64,000 bases of DNA from CAVQDV01 sp963711375 (GCA_963711375.1 CAVQDV010000005.1:372001-436000); one strand, 5' to 3'. Numbered from the stretch's first letter, positions 36,596 to 46,078 are shown. Notes: generated by a model from the letters alone, not told the origin. Numbers and translations: made by a program.

Positions 36596-36633
36596 GTCGT
36601 GTTTTACCCTACTGGAAGAGGCGACACAAAACC

Positions 36634-38493
36634 ATGCCATCTAATAAAGACCACTCCGAATTTAATACCCTAGACGCGCGTGATGCTCTAGAAGCGCTAA
36701 AAGAAGAAGCCAGCAAAAAAGGTTATTTGATTCACGAAGACCTGCTGAATTTACTCCCTGCAGATTTAGTGGATCCAAATGAGATGGAAAATATCATCTC
36801 TCGTCTCACACAATTAGGCATTAAAGTTTTTGAAGTGCCACCAGACAAAGAATCCTTAATTTTAGAGGAAGAAGCGCCGGTTGAGGAAATCACGGACGCC
36901 CTAGAAGCCTTGATTGCTTCTGAAACTCGAACCGCTGATCCCGTGCGTATGTACATGCGCGAAATGGGCAGCGTGGAATTGCTTACCCGCGAAGGCGAAA
37001 TTGTTATTGCGAAACGCATCGAAGATGGAATTCGCCAGGTGATGACGGCCCTCGTGCATTATCCCGAAATTGTTACGCATTTTATCGATGATTACGATAA
37101 AATTGTAGCCAACCCAGAAGCCCGTTTAAGCGATCTCATTACCGGGTTTTTTGATCAAGAAGATGCAGCTCAACCGATTCCTGTCGTAGTGGCAGAACCT
37201 ATTATTGCGGAAGCAGCAGAAGGTGATGAAGAAGAAGCTGAAGTGGAAACCCCGGGTGAAGATTTTGTCGACACCGGCCCAGATCCCGAATATACCAAAC
37301 AGCAAATCGACGAATTGCGCGGCCTTCTTCAACGTTACATCAATGGCATTGAAAAATATGGCCGTAAAAATAAAAATACGGTTAAGCACGAAAAAAATCT
37401 GGCGGATTTCTTCTCGCGTTTCAAATTATCGGTAAAACAATTCGTTCGCCACACGATGAAATTGCGTAATTTATTGCGTGAATCACGTGAGAGTGAAAAA
37501 GAAATTTTAAAATATTTGGTTCTCAAAGCGGGAACGCCACGCAAAAACTTTATTCATTCTTTCCCAGGCAACGAAACCAATATGGATTGGCTCGATGGCT
37601 ATGTCAAAGAAAATAAAGATAAAGAAAAAATTATTGAGCGCTATCGTTCTGAAATTGTTCGCGCTCAAAAAAGACTGCTAGAAATCGAAGAATCTAGCAA
37701 TCTCAGCATCAGCGAAATCAAAGATGTTAATCGTCGCGTTTCGATCGGCGAAGCCAAAGCCCGTCGCGCGAAAAAAGAAATGATCGAGGCGAATTTACGT
37801 TTGGTTATTTCCATCGCAAAAAAATACACAAACCGCGGCTTGCAATTTTTGGATTTAATTCAAGAAGGCAATATCGGTTTAATGAAAGCGGTTGATAAAT
37901 TCGAATATCGTCGTGGTTATAAATTCTCGACTTATGCAACGTGGTGGATTCGTCAGGCCATTACGCGTTCTATCGCCGACCAAGCCCGCACGATTCGTAT
38001 CCCAGTGCATATGATTGAAACCATCAATAAATTAAATCGTATTTCTCGGCAAATTATGCAAGAAACGGGACAAGAGCCAACGCCAGAAGAATTAGGCAAG
38101 CGCATGGATATGCCGGAAGATAAAGTTCGAAAAGTCTTAAAAATTTCGAAAGAACCCATTTCGATGGAAACCCCTATTGGCGAAGACGAAGATTCAAGCT
38201 TGGGTGATTTTATTGAAGACATCAACACTCAATCCCCAACCGATTTTGCGACGATGGAAGGCTTAAAAGAGGCCACTCAGGAAGTCTTAAATTCCCTGAC
38301 AGCGCGAGAAGCAAAAGTGTTGCGCATGCGATTTGGTATCGACATGAATACCGATCACACACTCGAAGAAGTCGGAAAACAATTTGACGTAACACGTGAA
38401 CGTATTCGACAAATCGAAGCAAAAGCACTAAGAAAATTGCGCCACCCCAGCCGCGCCGAAAAATTGCAAAGCTTCCTAGAAACCGAGGAATAA
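36634..38493 (+). CDS. rpoD: RNA polymerase sigma-70 factor RpoD
   Basis: A 619-aa primary sigma factor. It has region 1.1 at the N-terminus, region 1.2 (DPVRMYMREMGSVELLTREGE), an acidic non-conserved insert (EGDEEEAEVETPGED), region 2 (FSTYATWWIRQAITRSIADQARTIRIPVHM), and region 4.2 (VTRERIRQIEAKALRKLRHP). It ends the macromolecular synthesis cluster; the ATG follows GGAAGAGG. Confidence 0.97.
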   Translation: MPSNKDHSEFNTLDARDALEALKEEASKKGYLIHEDLLNLLPADLVDPNEMENIISRLTQLGIKVFEVPPDKESLILEEEAPVEEITDALEALIASETRTADPVRMYMREMGSVELLTREGEIVIAKRIEDGIRQVMTALVHYPEIVTHFIDDYDKIVANPEARLSDLITGFFDQEDAAQPIPVVVAEPIIAEAAEGDEEEAEVETPGEDFVDTGPDPEYTKQQIDELRGLLQRYINGIEKYGRKNKNTVKHEKNLADFFSRFKLSVKQFVRHTMKLRNLLRESRESEKEILKYLVLKAGTPRKNFIHSFPGNETNMDWLDGYVKENKDKEKIIERYRSEIVRAQKRLLEIEESSNLSISEIKDVNRRVSIGEAKARRAKKEMIEANLRLVISIAKKYTNRGLQFLDLIQEGNIGLMKAVDKFEYRRGYKFSTYATWWIRQAITRSIADQARTIRIPVHMIETINKLNRISRQIMQETGQEPTPEELGKRMDMPEDKVRKVLKISKEPISMETPIGEDEDSSLGDFIEDINTQSPTDFATMEGLKEATQEVLNSLTAREAKVLRMRFGIDMNTDHTLEEVGKQFDVTRERIRQIEAKALRKLRHPSRAEKLQSFLETEE

Positions 38494-38514
38494 CTCTGAG
38501 CGCATGGCAATTCT

Positions 38515-38695
38515 TGCCCCCTCTCCCCTTGCGGGAGAGGGTTACTGAGGGGATATTAATTTCCCCCTCGCCCGTCACGCCTACGGCGTGCCGACCTCTC
38601 CCTCAAGGGGCGAGGTGAATATTATCCCCTTGCCGAACAGGTGGAGATAAGCTAAATTAATCCCCTCGCCCGCTTGCGGGAGAGGGTTAGGAAGA
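38515..38695. repeat. Cluster of GC-rich palindromic repeats (family A) between rpoD and tRNA-Ile2
   Basis: Three to four units in 180 bp: CCCTCTCCCcttgcGGGAGAGGG with TTACTGAGGGG; CGCCCGTCACGcctacGGCGTGC; CCTCTCCCtcaaGGGGCGAGG; and CCTCGCCCgcttgcGGGAGAGGG. Together with the 13670 and 23370 copies they define one family. It may terminate rpoD transcription. Confidence 0.8.
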
Positions 38696-38716
38696 AGGTC
38701 TTCCTCTTCTTTTCTC

Positions 38717-38793
<77 letters not shown>

Positions 38794-38990
38794 ATAAAAA
38801 CAATAAGTTACGATGATTTCCAGATTCCCAATTTTAGGCTGTGTGTAATTTTGGTGTAATTGAAAATAAATTTATCGTCATTAGAGACAGCTCAAATCAG
38901 GTCTTTCCGGGTCTTTCCCATTTCAGGGGTCACACTCTTACTACTATCATAGCCTATAATGTGAGTGATCAATAAAAAGAGGTTCATAAA

Positions 38991-39338
38991 ATGAACAATG
39001 ATTTTTTTATATCTGAAAAGAAAAATTTTGATCCCTCTAATTTAAATGAAAATGAAAAATTAAAAATAGTATCTTTCAAGAGGGAAGTCCTTGATAAGTA
39101 TTACAACGATCCGAACTTTGAAATCAAACTAAATAATGATGTTGGCACAGTGCGATCAAAAAATCAGGGTTGGGAGCTTCAAATAGATGTCCACGGCAAT
39201 GCTGGCTATGTAAACACTTGGCTATATAAAATCGGATCTATTCTCGATCATGAACAACACCATTTTGCCAGCCACAATATTTATGCACGTGAACTCAGCC
39301 CAACTGCACATAACAGATGGGTTAAAGGTATGCCATAG
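38991..39338 (+). CDS. Small HExxH-containing protein, putative zincin
   Basis: A 115-aa soluble protein of no recognised family. The segment ILDHEQHHFASHNIY contains HEQHH, an HExxH zinc-protease motif, at about residues 91-95; no clear third ligand is visible although His99 (SHN) is a candidate. It lies 26 bp ahead of the FRG-domain gene on the same strand and probably shares a transcript. AGAGG precedes the ATG. It is the first gene of the AT-rich island after the tRNA. Confidence 0.7.
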   Translation: MNNDFFISEKKNFDPSNLNENEKLKIVSFKREVLDKYYNDPNFEIKLNNDVGTVRSKNQGWELQIDVHGNAGYVNTWLYKIGSILDHEQHHFASHNIYARELSPTAHNRWVKGMP

Positions 39339-39364
39339 ATAGAGATTAACACTAGGTTTTATTT

Positions 39365-40579
39365 ATGAATGCTGCAAAATTATTTTATGAGGAGTTTTAT
39401 AAAATTGATCCTCCGACCTTAGGCCCGTATATTAACCCAAATAAAATTACGAAACGCCAAAACCGAAAAATTTCTAATTTAAAAAAAGCATACTGCAAAA
39501 AAATATTGAATGATATCAAATGCTGCGAAACAAACTGGAAAGAAAATGAACTATTTGTACCATCACCATGGCATGCCTGGGCATTCTTAGAAATGTTTGA
39601 TACTTGCGCAAGAAATATGGATACCGCAGCGTTTGGTATTACATCAAGATTTTCTATGCCCGTCTATAGAGGTCATTGTGATTCGAGTTATAAACCTATT
39701 GCTTCATTGTTTCGTGCACATACTGATAAAGAATACGAAGATATGTGCCTCAAATTATTCACAGAATTATTTAATCAAATTATTTCATCTCAAAATTTAG
39801 GACTCTCTTCCGACAAAAATTATGCAAAATCAGCAGCCCAACACTATGGAATTAAGACTGATTTTTTAGATATAACTGTCGATCCAAAAATTGCGATATA
39901 CTTTGCTTGCAAATCTAATCATAAAAAATTTGGCGATAGAGCTTCAGTATTAATTTTTGACTTGAATAATTATCTGAATGAAGGCTTTAATCTCATATTG
40001 CCACCACCAATGGTAGAACGGCTTTATAATCAATGTGGATCATTTTTCAGCCAACCAACCTCCGGGAATTCAGAACACCAGAAATTCATTAAACTTTCTT
40101 TTCCCTACGATTCTAACTTTCGCCTTATCAATAAATCCGAAAGATTAGACGTATTAAAATCTGATCCGTGGTTACCAAAGTCTGTTGAATGGATTAAAAA
40201 TAAAATAAAATCTGAGAAACTTACATTAAATGACGATACAATAGTGAAATACATAGAACAACTTTACAATGAAATAGGCTATCCCAACAATTATTTAAAA
40301 AATCCATTTCAAACACAGATCCGTTGGATAGAAAATTTTGATAAAATGATATACTGGTATGGCATAAGAATAAAAAATAATGAAGAGGGCTTGCTTTCTG
40401 GTGTATGCAAAAGAATTGCCGAGGAGAATTTTAAAATTGTTGATTTTATGAATCAAATTCGTAAAAAAGAAATTATTCTTCTACAGAAAGAAAATATCGC
40501 ATCAGAAACTATAAAAGCCAAAATTAGATTACAAAACTTTTGGTTAAATATTCTTAAACACACAAATAAATCTACTTAA
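39365..40579 (+). CDS. FRG-domain protein
   Basis: A 404-aa protein with an FRG domain at about residues 98-180: FSMPVYRGHCDSSYKPIASLFRAH, then AQHYGIKTDFLDITVDPKIAIYFACKS, the conserved 'AQHyG...D..T.P.vA.yFA' core. FRG domains occur in phage-defence islands and in host-interaction proteins; the fold resembles ADP-ribosyltransferases. The remaining 220 residues are helical and unassigned. It is AT-rich compared with the chromosome backbone and paired with the small HExxH gene. The molecular activity is not known. Confidence 0.8.
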   Translation: MNAAKLFYEEFYKIDPPTLGPYINPNKITKRQNRKISNLKKAYCKKILNDIKCCETNWKENELFVPSPWHAWAFLEMFDTCARNMDTAAFGITSRFSMPVYRGHCDSSYKPIASLFRAHTDKEYEDMCLKLFTELFNQIISSQNLGLSSDKNYAKSAAQHYGIKTDFLDITVDPKIAIYFACKSNHKKFGDRASVLIFDLNNYLNEGFNLILPPPMVERLYNQCGSFFSQPTSGNSEHQKFIKLSFPYDSNFRLINKSERLDVLKSDPWLPKSVEWIKNKIKSEKLTLNDDTIVKYIEQLYNEIGYPNNYLKNPFQTQIRWIENFDKMIYWYGIRIKNNEEGLLSGVCKRIAEENFKIVDFMNQIRKKEIILLQKENIASETIKAKIRLQNFWLNILKHTNKST

Positions 40580-40784
40580 CACCTTATCAGGAGGCCAACG
40601 AAGGCCATCACTTCTTAATCAAAAGGATCATTAAAACGAAAACACGTCAGGCGCGCCTTCCATTGCCGTTCTTAAAGCCACCGTTGTTTCCATAAATTTA
40701 AAATTTCAAGCTCGATATTACTTAGGCCCTTCATGGTTCCTACTTGGTTCCTACTTGGTCCCTCGTAGTGGCGTCAATCATAAA

Positions 40785-40830
40785 ATGTCCGAAGATATGT
40801 CCGAAGATGTCCGAAGATATGTCCGAAGAT
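40785..40830. repeat. Short tandem repeat, four units of ATGTCCGAAG(AT)
   Basis: Four head-to-tail copies of ATGTCCGAAG, alternately followed by AT, end exactly at the stop of the AlbA_2 gene. A second, shorter tandem (GGTTCCTACTT twice) lies just before at about 40735-40760. It could allow slippage but falls outside the reading frame. Confidence 0.75.
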
Positions 40831-42242
40831 TACTTATTGATTAATATCCATTTTTTTAAGGCTGTGGCGCCTTCAGTTGAAATTAATCCCATCTCTTGCA
40901 GGCGGTTGAGCTCATCTCTCAGACGGCGCTCAACCAGTGGGTTTGGTATTTTCTGACGAAGATCCTTAGTGGATAAAGGGCCATAGGTCCTCAAGGCTTG
41001 AATAATCTCAGCCTGCCGAGGTGTTAAAGATTCCTCAATAGTTTTGTGGAATTTTTCTGGACCAATTGACTCCTTAAAAAGAAACCGAACCTGAAAACCA
41101 TCCGACTCTTCGGAAAACTCCGGAACTGGCAAACCTTGTTCTTCGCAAAGGCGTAATATGCGCCGAGTGCCACTACCAAAACGATCAATCAATTTACGAG
41201 CGTGAAATACCTGTGCGATTTTTTCATTGCGCCGACGTGACGGATGTTTTGCAAAAAGCTGATCCACTGTTAGCCCACCAAAAAGGTGCCCGATATTATG
41301 AATCTCCAAAGCATCATTAAAAATATTCAAAGAAATATCTCCAGCACGAACTGAATAATCTCTATGGCAAATTGCGTTAATAATTGCTTCTCTTACCGCT
41401 AATAATGGCAATGCCGACTCGTCAATTCGTTCAATCTGATTAGGATCAAATCGACTAGAAATTGGGAGATGCCGCTTTACAAAATCGACAGCCTCATCCA
41501 GTAATTGAAATGCATTTCCCCGAATTTGCTTGCTATCGATCACCTCATCCATCGTATCATCAATGAAACGCCCCATTCGAATAAAGCACTGCGAATAATC
41601 AGATGGCATTTTTTTCGCAAAAAGCACCATTGCAGCATTATTAAGTACGTCACCTTCAATCAAGTCAAAGTGTGTCAAAATTTCAACGGGATTTTCTGTA
41701 TATTCATCCTCCGGGATGCGCCCTTCTCTCAAACCAATTTTAAAAGTTTTTACAATTTCATTTTGATCAAGATCATTCAATGAGAAGCCATTTGCAGCAG
41801 GTAAAGTCTCCCACACTTTCGATAATCCGGCATGCTCTAGCAATAGTGTTTTGTATTTTTCCGATGGCATTGGTTTAACACCGGATGGAGTCTTAAGATA
41901 CGGCTTTGCTTTGAAAGTATAAGGTCCATCATCAGAAGGTTTACAATGAAACACAATAATTTGTTTGTCCGAATCTGGCAGAGGCACATAATCAATTTCT
42001 ATATGCGGCCAAGGATCAAAATGATTTTTAAATGCAGTTAATTTCATTTTGGTCGATTCAGTCACCTCAGTTCCAACAATTTTCCCTGAATCCATAATTC
42101 CGATTAAACCATAGCCGCCTTTTGCGTTAAGCTGGCCACAAAGTGCAGATCCTAATTTATCGAGCTCAGCAACAGAGCTTTTATATTCAACATCGTCTGT
42201 TTCGCCATTAGAAATAAGTTTTTGAATTTTTTCTAAGTCCAT
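40830..42242 (-). CDS. Schlafen AlbA_2 / ATP-binding transcriptional regulator-like protein
   Basis: A 470-aa protein. The N-terminus is an AlbA_2 (Schlafen-type) domain: VEYKSS, FGGYGLIGIMDSGKIVGTE-like strand-loop, and the conserved region to about residue 130. The middle resembles the COG2865 ATP-binding domain (LPLLAVREAIINAICHRDYS and GSGTRRILRLCEEQGLPVPEF). A winged helix ends the protein (LTPRQAEIIQALRTYGPLSTKDLRQK). Such proteins are common in genomic islands; functions are unsettled. A second, decayed homologue lies at 47070-47557. Confidence 0.8.
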   Translation of the reverse strand: MDLEKIQKLISNGETDDVEYKSSVAELDKLGSALCGQLNAKGGYGLIGIMDSGKIVGTEVTESTKMKLTAFKNHFDPWPHIEIDYVPLPDSDKQIIVFHCKPSDDGPYTFKAKPYLKTPSGVKPMPSEKYKTLLLEHAGLSKVWETLPAANGFSLNDLDQNEIVKTFKIGLREGRIPEDEYTENPVEILTHFDLIEGDVLNNAAMVLFAKKMPSDYSQCFIRMGRFIDDTMDEVIDSKQIRGNAFQLLDEAVDFVKRHLPISSRFDPNQIERIDESALPLLAVREAIINAICHRDYSVRAGDISLNIFNDALEIHNIGHLFGGLTVDQLFAKHPSRRRNEKIAQVFHARKLIDRFGSGTRRILRLCEEQGLPVPEFSEESDGFQVRFLFKESIGPEKFHKTIEESLTPRQAEIIQALRTYGPLSTKDLRQKIPNPLVERRLRDELNRLQEMGLISTEGATALKKWILINK

Positions 42243-42304
42243 TTTTAATCACCTTTAAATTTGCCGCCAGAATATCACACTGGCGGCAACTTAATTAATA
42301 CGCT

Positions 42305-42936
42305 CTATGCATTACTTACCCAATCGGATAGCAAATGCACCTTAATAAAATCATGCCCTCTAGCCTGCTCCTGCACCAAATTCTTGACCTCTTTGCTCCC
42401 GCAAAAATACCACACTTCCTTGTACTGAAAATTCTTCAGGTAGCTTTTTACTATATTCTGCAAACGTCGCTTGCCCTTGGTTGAAAGCTCGACCTCAATA
42501 GCAACACGCTTATCCTCAACGTCTAATGCACCATCAGGCAGATGGCCTCGATTGCCAACCCCTTCCCAATCCATCTCAAATCGCAATTCCCGCTCGGGTA
42601 TAAATCTTGTCTGATATTGTTCGGATAACTTTATGCTCAAATCCGCGATCAATTTAGCATGATTATATTTCGCCAATGATATCTGTCTTATCGCCGGCAA
42701 TTCAATAGAATCCATTTTAGAGCCTTCTTTAGTCACCGTATAGCAACCTGGCTTATTATGAATCACTCGCTCGTAACTCAACAAACCCACACTAATCACT
42801 TTACGAAGCCTCGCATACGCCGTTGTTGCCGAAATTTTATATCGAGCTGTAATATGATTGATATTCACAAACCCCAATCCATTAATCCATTAATCCAACC
42901 CAACATATCAATCTCTCTATTTGTAATCTGAACCAT
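42305..42936 (-). pseudogene. Winged-helix/nuclease-like protein with 8-bp duplication frameshift
   Basis: The strong ribosome site TAGGAGAG and ATG at 42936 open a frame reading MVQITNREIDMLGWING, a winged-helix start. It stops soon after because GGATTAAT is present twice in tandem (42881-42896). Removing one copy joins it in frame to a 190-residue remainder, GFVNINHITARYKISATTAYARL, which continues the winged helix. The C-terminal half has HLPDGAL and VAIEVELSTKG, a D...ExE...K pattern like PD-(D/E)XK nucleases or replication-relaxation proteins. A TTG at 42877 could start a shortened product. It may be phase-variable rather than dead. Confidence 0.7.
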
Positions 42937-43025
42937 ACTTTCTCTCCTAATTTATGTACCTTTCTTTATTTAATTTGAACACTTCAATAGCATCCCGTTC
43001 CTGCACTTGTACCGCACCTGGTACC

Positions 43026-43061
43026 TGACCTCGCACGCACGATGTTGTGGGTGTGAGGTCA
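43026..43061. repeat. Imperfect inverted repeat
   Basis: TGACCTCGCAC and GTGTGAGGTCA are separated by 14 bp. No T run follows. It lies in the 250-bp gap between the frameshifted gene and the duplicated module and may be an operator or hairpin. Confidence 0.55.
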
Positions 43062-43272
43062 GCTTGCAATTGTCACGTAAAAAATCCCGAATGGGAAATA
43101 TTAATAAAGGTTTTCATTTTCTTGGAATTGACTATCCGGGGACACGAACCTCGGATTACACCAACGTAGATTCTGCAGATGCTCAAATTTTGATCGGGGA
43201 GGAGGTAGCCGTGATTTTAATCCTGAAAATAAGCAGAAAATACAGCCGCAAATTAGGCCTCATGCGAGGACT

Positions 43273-43542
43273 TTGCGAAAAGCACGCGAGCAAGTTAGGT
43301 TGATGAAACAGGATGGGTTTTCTACCCAAAAAATTAGACTTTATTTGGCTCGTTGGACTACGTGGTGGGTAAGCACTTCTGAAATTTGGCAATATGGTGA
43401 ACTATTATGGTATCTCGCAAATAGCTGCTGGAATATACTAGATGCGGCGGCAGCCGCAGCATTATTTACGAAGCACAATAAATCTAGCCAAAAGAATTTG
43501 ATGGAGCTACGGCGTCATCAAGATACTTTTGCTCAACACTAG
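43273..43542 (+). CDS. Small ORF, copy A, overlapping the 704-aa gene
   Basis: The 89-aa frame (REQVRLMKQDGFSTQKIRLYLARWTTWWVSTSEIWQYGELL) also reads open upstream to about 43160 without a start. It is kept in copy B with a K-to-E and two other changes, then differs at the 3' end because of a 2-3 base indel. The Trp-rich sequence looks protein-like, but it overlaps the convergent 704-aa gene by about 60 bp and has no clear ribosome site. Function unknown; it may be a gene remnant. Confidence 0.4.
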   Translation: MRKAREQVRLMKQDGFSTQKIRLYLARWTTWWVSTSEIWQYGELLWYLANSCWNILDAAAAAALFTKHNKSSQKNLMELRRHQDTFAQH

Positions 43543-45598
43543 CCAATCTTTCAGAGCTTACTTCACATAGGGTCTCGATGGCCGTTAAATCAAGGGCAGC
43601 CCCCCGCAACAACGCCTTCGCCGCCCAGCCCCCACGCAGACGCCACGCGCCAGAGCGAGGCGCGCTGCCACGCATAATTCCAAAATCAGAACCCAAACCA
43701 GAATCCCGGAGAAACCAAAAAACATTTTTTTCTTTAGTAGAATCGTAAAACTCTAAACTACGATCTTGGCCTCTGAACTCCGGCTCATCAAATTTCACAT
43801 TCTCGAATGAGCGTTTTGGATGACAATATTGCTGACCCAAAAAGGCCGTCGCATAACACTGCACCCACCCCACCACGCGATTCCATTGATAATCGACGGC
43901 TTCTTGCAAAGAACCTTCTGGATAGTCTGCATTTTCCCATAATGTTCGAACCTCAATGAAAGCTTTGAGCGCTTCTATTAAGGGATGATAATCGAAACAC
44001 CTTTCGCCAAGCACCTGCACATGCGCTGGTGTTTTAATTCCTTGTGCAGTTTTTACAGGCACGCCACACTGTACGCGATAATCCACAAAATTATGAGCTG
44101 TGCTCATTTCGTGACGCATTTCTTGTGTCAAGGTTTCATTGGTTTTGCGCGGTGTTAATTTTAGTGAACAGTATTCTGTTTTGGGAAAGGCTAATTCTTG
44201 AAATCCTGGATCAATTAATTTTGCGGGGATCCACTTATCTTCTCCAAATTTATGTTCATAGAGAAAAATTGCGGACTCTTGTTTAAGCAAGATCGGTTGA
44301 TTAGAGTTTTCAGCAGCAATACGATCGAGATCTTGCTTTTTAAGCTTTTCATCGCCAGCAATGGAAATTAAAACGCAAGAATAAGGATAAGCCATTTCAC
44401 CGTGAGTTCGTACAATTTCAGCGTGCATGGATTCCGTTAAGGTTTCGCTGGCTTTTCTAAGGGCTAAATATTTTCGCTTTGGATTTCTGAATTCTGTTGG
44501 AAAATCTAATTTCGAAAATCCAGGATGTTGCAGCTCACTTACACACCACTCGTGAACAGATTCCGTTGAAGCGAAATTATTTTTAAATCCATACAAATAA
44601 GTTTTCCCTCGATGCTTAATTAAAATTGGCTGCTCGTCATGTTTTTTGGAAATTTCTCTTAAGTCTGCCTCATCGATCTTCTCATTTTCAGAAAGCGACA
44701 GCATGACAAGCTCACAGCCACGCAGAATCGCCGACGTTCTACCATCCAAAACAGCCGCACCTTGTTCATCACACATTTTTTGCGTGACCTCTCCATCCAG
44801 CAGCATATCATTTCCGTAATCCAACCCAAAAAGTTTTACATTTTGAATTTGCTCTTTTGCTTTTGCTCTTAATTCTTGAGGCAGATTCATCAACAAAATT
44901 TCTATTAGGCACCAATCACGAATCCAGCGGTTGAGTTTCAGTGGACTAGCATTAGGATTAAAACGAGCTTGACCCTCAGGATTTGGATTCAATCGGTATG
45001 CAGGGAAACGCCGACGAGAATAATCCTCAACATTGGCGTGCTGCAGAGCTACATCAGCAAGAGATTTTTGACTGCCATCCTGAATGACTCGTTTCTTTTT
45101 CAGAATTAATTTTTCTGCTTCATCCGGCTGACCTCGAACAACATGCAAAGCCAATTGTGGCGCCAGATCTTGTACAAGAAAATCAGCAAAAATACTGAAA
45201 TTTCTTTTGTCCGTTCGCGCAAAACTAAATTGACTCTTGTTTGAAAGCTTAGGCAGAATTTTATTTTTTATTAAATTTACAGGACACTTGGAAAAATGAT
45301 CTTGAAGTTGAGCTTGGAGATGCTGCTTTAATGAAGCTAGAACAGCGTCACGCTGAGCGGGATTTTGTTCTCCCAGGGTGGGCAGAAAATTCTGCAAATC
45401 TATTAAATTCAAATTTTCACGGCCTTCAATTTTCAAGCTAGGATTCTCAAGAAATTGATTAAGGCTTTCCCTGCGGGCAGGATAGTGAGGATCAAGATTA
45501 TCGCCTAAAAAGGCATCGACTAACTTTACGCAGACGCCGAGGTAATAATTTAGAATTTCAACATCAAGGGCTACGCCATTATCATGCACTGCTTTCAT
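43484..45598 (-). CDS. 704-aa effector-like protein, copy A
   Basis: No named domain. The N-terminal half contains ALHVVRGQPDEAEKLILKKK, followed by LADVALQHANVEDYSRRRFPAYRL, which resembles an ankyrin-like 'ALHxxxRGxxDEAE' motif I associate with hypothetical Legionellales proteins. Residues about 290-490 hold two copies of a roughly 100-residue repeat: QPILIKHRGKTYLYGF...HPGFSKLDFP and QPILLKQESAIFLYEH...DPGFQELAFP, each ending LTxxMxxExxxxH. The C-terminus has a GC-rich variable stretch (GSAPRSGAWRLRGGWAAKA). It is divergent from the 84-aa gene. No PmrA box. A secreted effector is possible. Confidence 0.75.
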   Translation of the reverse strand: MKAVHDNGVALDVEILNYYLGVCVKLVDAFLGDNLDPHYPARRESLNQFLENPSLKIEGRENLNLIDLQNFLPTLGEQNPAQRDAVLASLKQHLQAQLQDHFSKCPVNLIKNKILPKLSNKSQFSFARTDKRNFSIFADFLVQDLAPQLALHVVRGQPDEAEKLILKKKRVIQDGSQKSLADVALQHANVEDYSRRRFPAYRLNPNPEGQARFNPNASPLKLNRWIRDWCLIEILLMNLPQELRAKAKEQIQNVKLFGLDYGNDMLLDGEVTQKMCDEQGAAVLDGRTSAILRGCELVMLSLSENEKIDEADLREISKKHDEQPILIKHRGKTYLYGFKNNFASTESVHEWCVSELQHPGFSKLDFPTEFRNPKRKYLALRKASETLTESMHAEIVRTHGEMAYPYSCVLISIAGDEKLKKQDLDRIAAENSNQPILLKQESAIFLYEHKFGEDKWIPAKLIDPGFQELAFPKTEYCSLKLTPRKTNETLTQEMRHEMSTAHNFVDYRVQCGVPVKTAQGIKTPAHVQVLGERCFDYHPLIEALKAFIEVRTLWENADYPEGSLQEAVDYQWNRVVGWVQCYATAFLGQQYCHPKRSFENVKFDEPEFRGQDRSLEFYDSTKEKNVFWFLRDSGLGSDFGIMRGSAPRSGAWRLRGGWAAKALLRGAALDLTAIETLCEVSSERLASVEQKYLDDAVAPSNSFG

Positions 45599-45712
45599 AA
45601 ATTTGACCTCAATTATTCGTCATGGTGCCCATGATAACATGAGTTTAATACTCATAAAAATAGCAATCTCCAATGTCTATAATTTAACAAAAAAATAAGC
45701 GGGGGGTATAAA

Positions 45713-45967
45713 ATGAAACAGATTAAAGAAACGATTAAAAAAGCCGTTGCTCAAGCTCGTCAGAGCGGCCTTTCCATTGAATACACACCGAAAGAGGATC
45801 ATTTTTGCTTGAAAATCTCGTCCCCAATTGGCAATGGAGGCAATAGGAACTACATATTCAATTACATTCCTTATACCGACTTAAATGGGGTTGATGACAA
45901 AACATTATTTGAAAGATTTAAGCAGTTAGCAAATCATGAGGTCAATCTGTTTACTTTTAAAAATTAA
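45713..45967 (+). CDS. 84-aa conserved small protein, copy A
   Basis: A soluble 84-aa protein with no recognised family, starting MKQIKETIKKAVAQARQSGLSIEY; a strong GGGGGG ribosome site lies 6 bases ahead. It is identical in copy B. Its promoter region is shared with the divergent 704-aa gene and contains the palindrome ATGAGTATTAAACTCAT. A short regulator, immunity protein or chaperone is possible; nothing decides between them. Confidence 0.7.
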   Translation: MKQIKETIKKAVAQARQSGLSIEYTPKEDHFCLKISSPIGNGGNRNYIFNYIPYTDLNGVDDKTLFERFKQLANHEVNLFTFKN

Positions 45968-46078
45968 CCGAACAACTCACATGCTAGCGACACAGCCCGC
46001 CGCCCAAAAACACTATTGAATTTTTCCTGCACTTGTACTACCATAACTCCATCATCCCAGGGAGGCACGCCTTCTTGG

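Noticed and set aside
43007..43303. 98-aa ORF upstream of duplication copy A
   Set aside because: Crosses the duplication border, has no ribosome site and reads in a different frame from the conserved small ORF.
43597..43672. Diversity-generating retroelement variable region
   Set aside because: No reverse transcriptase, no template repeat and no adenine-specific changes are visible in the window; the two copies differ in all bases and in length.
45599..45712. PmrA-type box before the 704-aa gene
   Set aside because: Only a lone TTAAA inside a palindrome (ATGAGTATTAAACTCAT); no paired hexamer.
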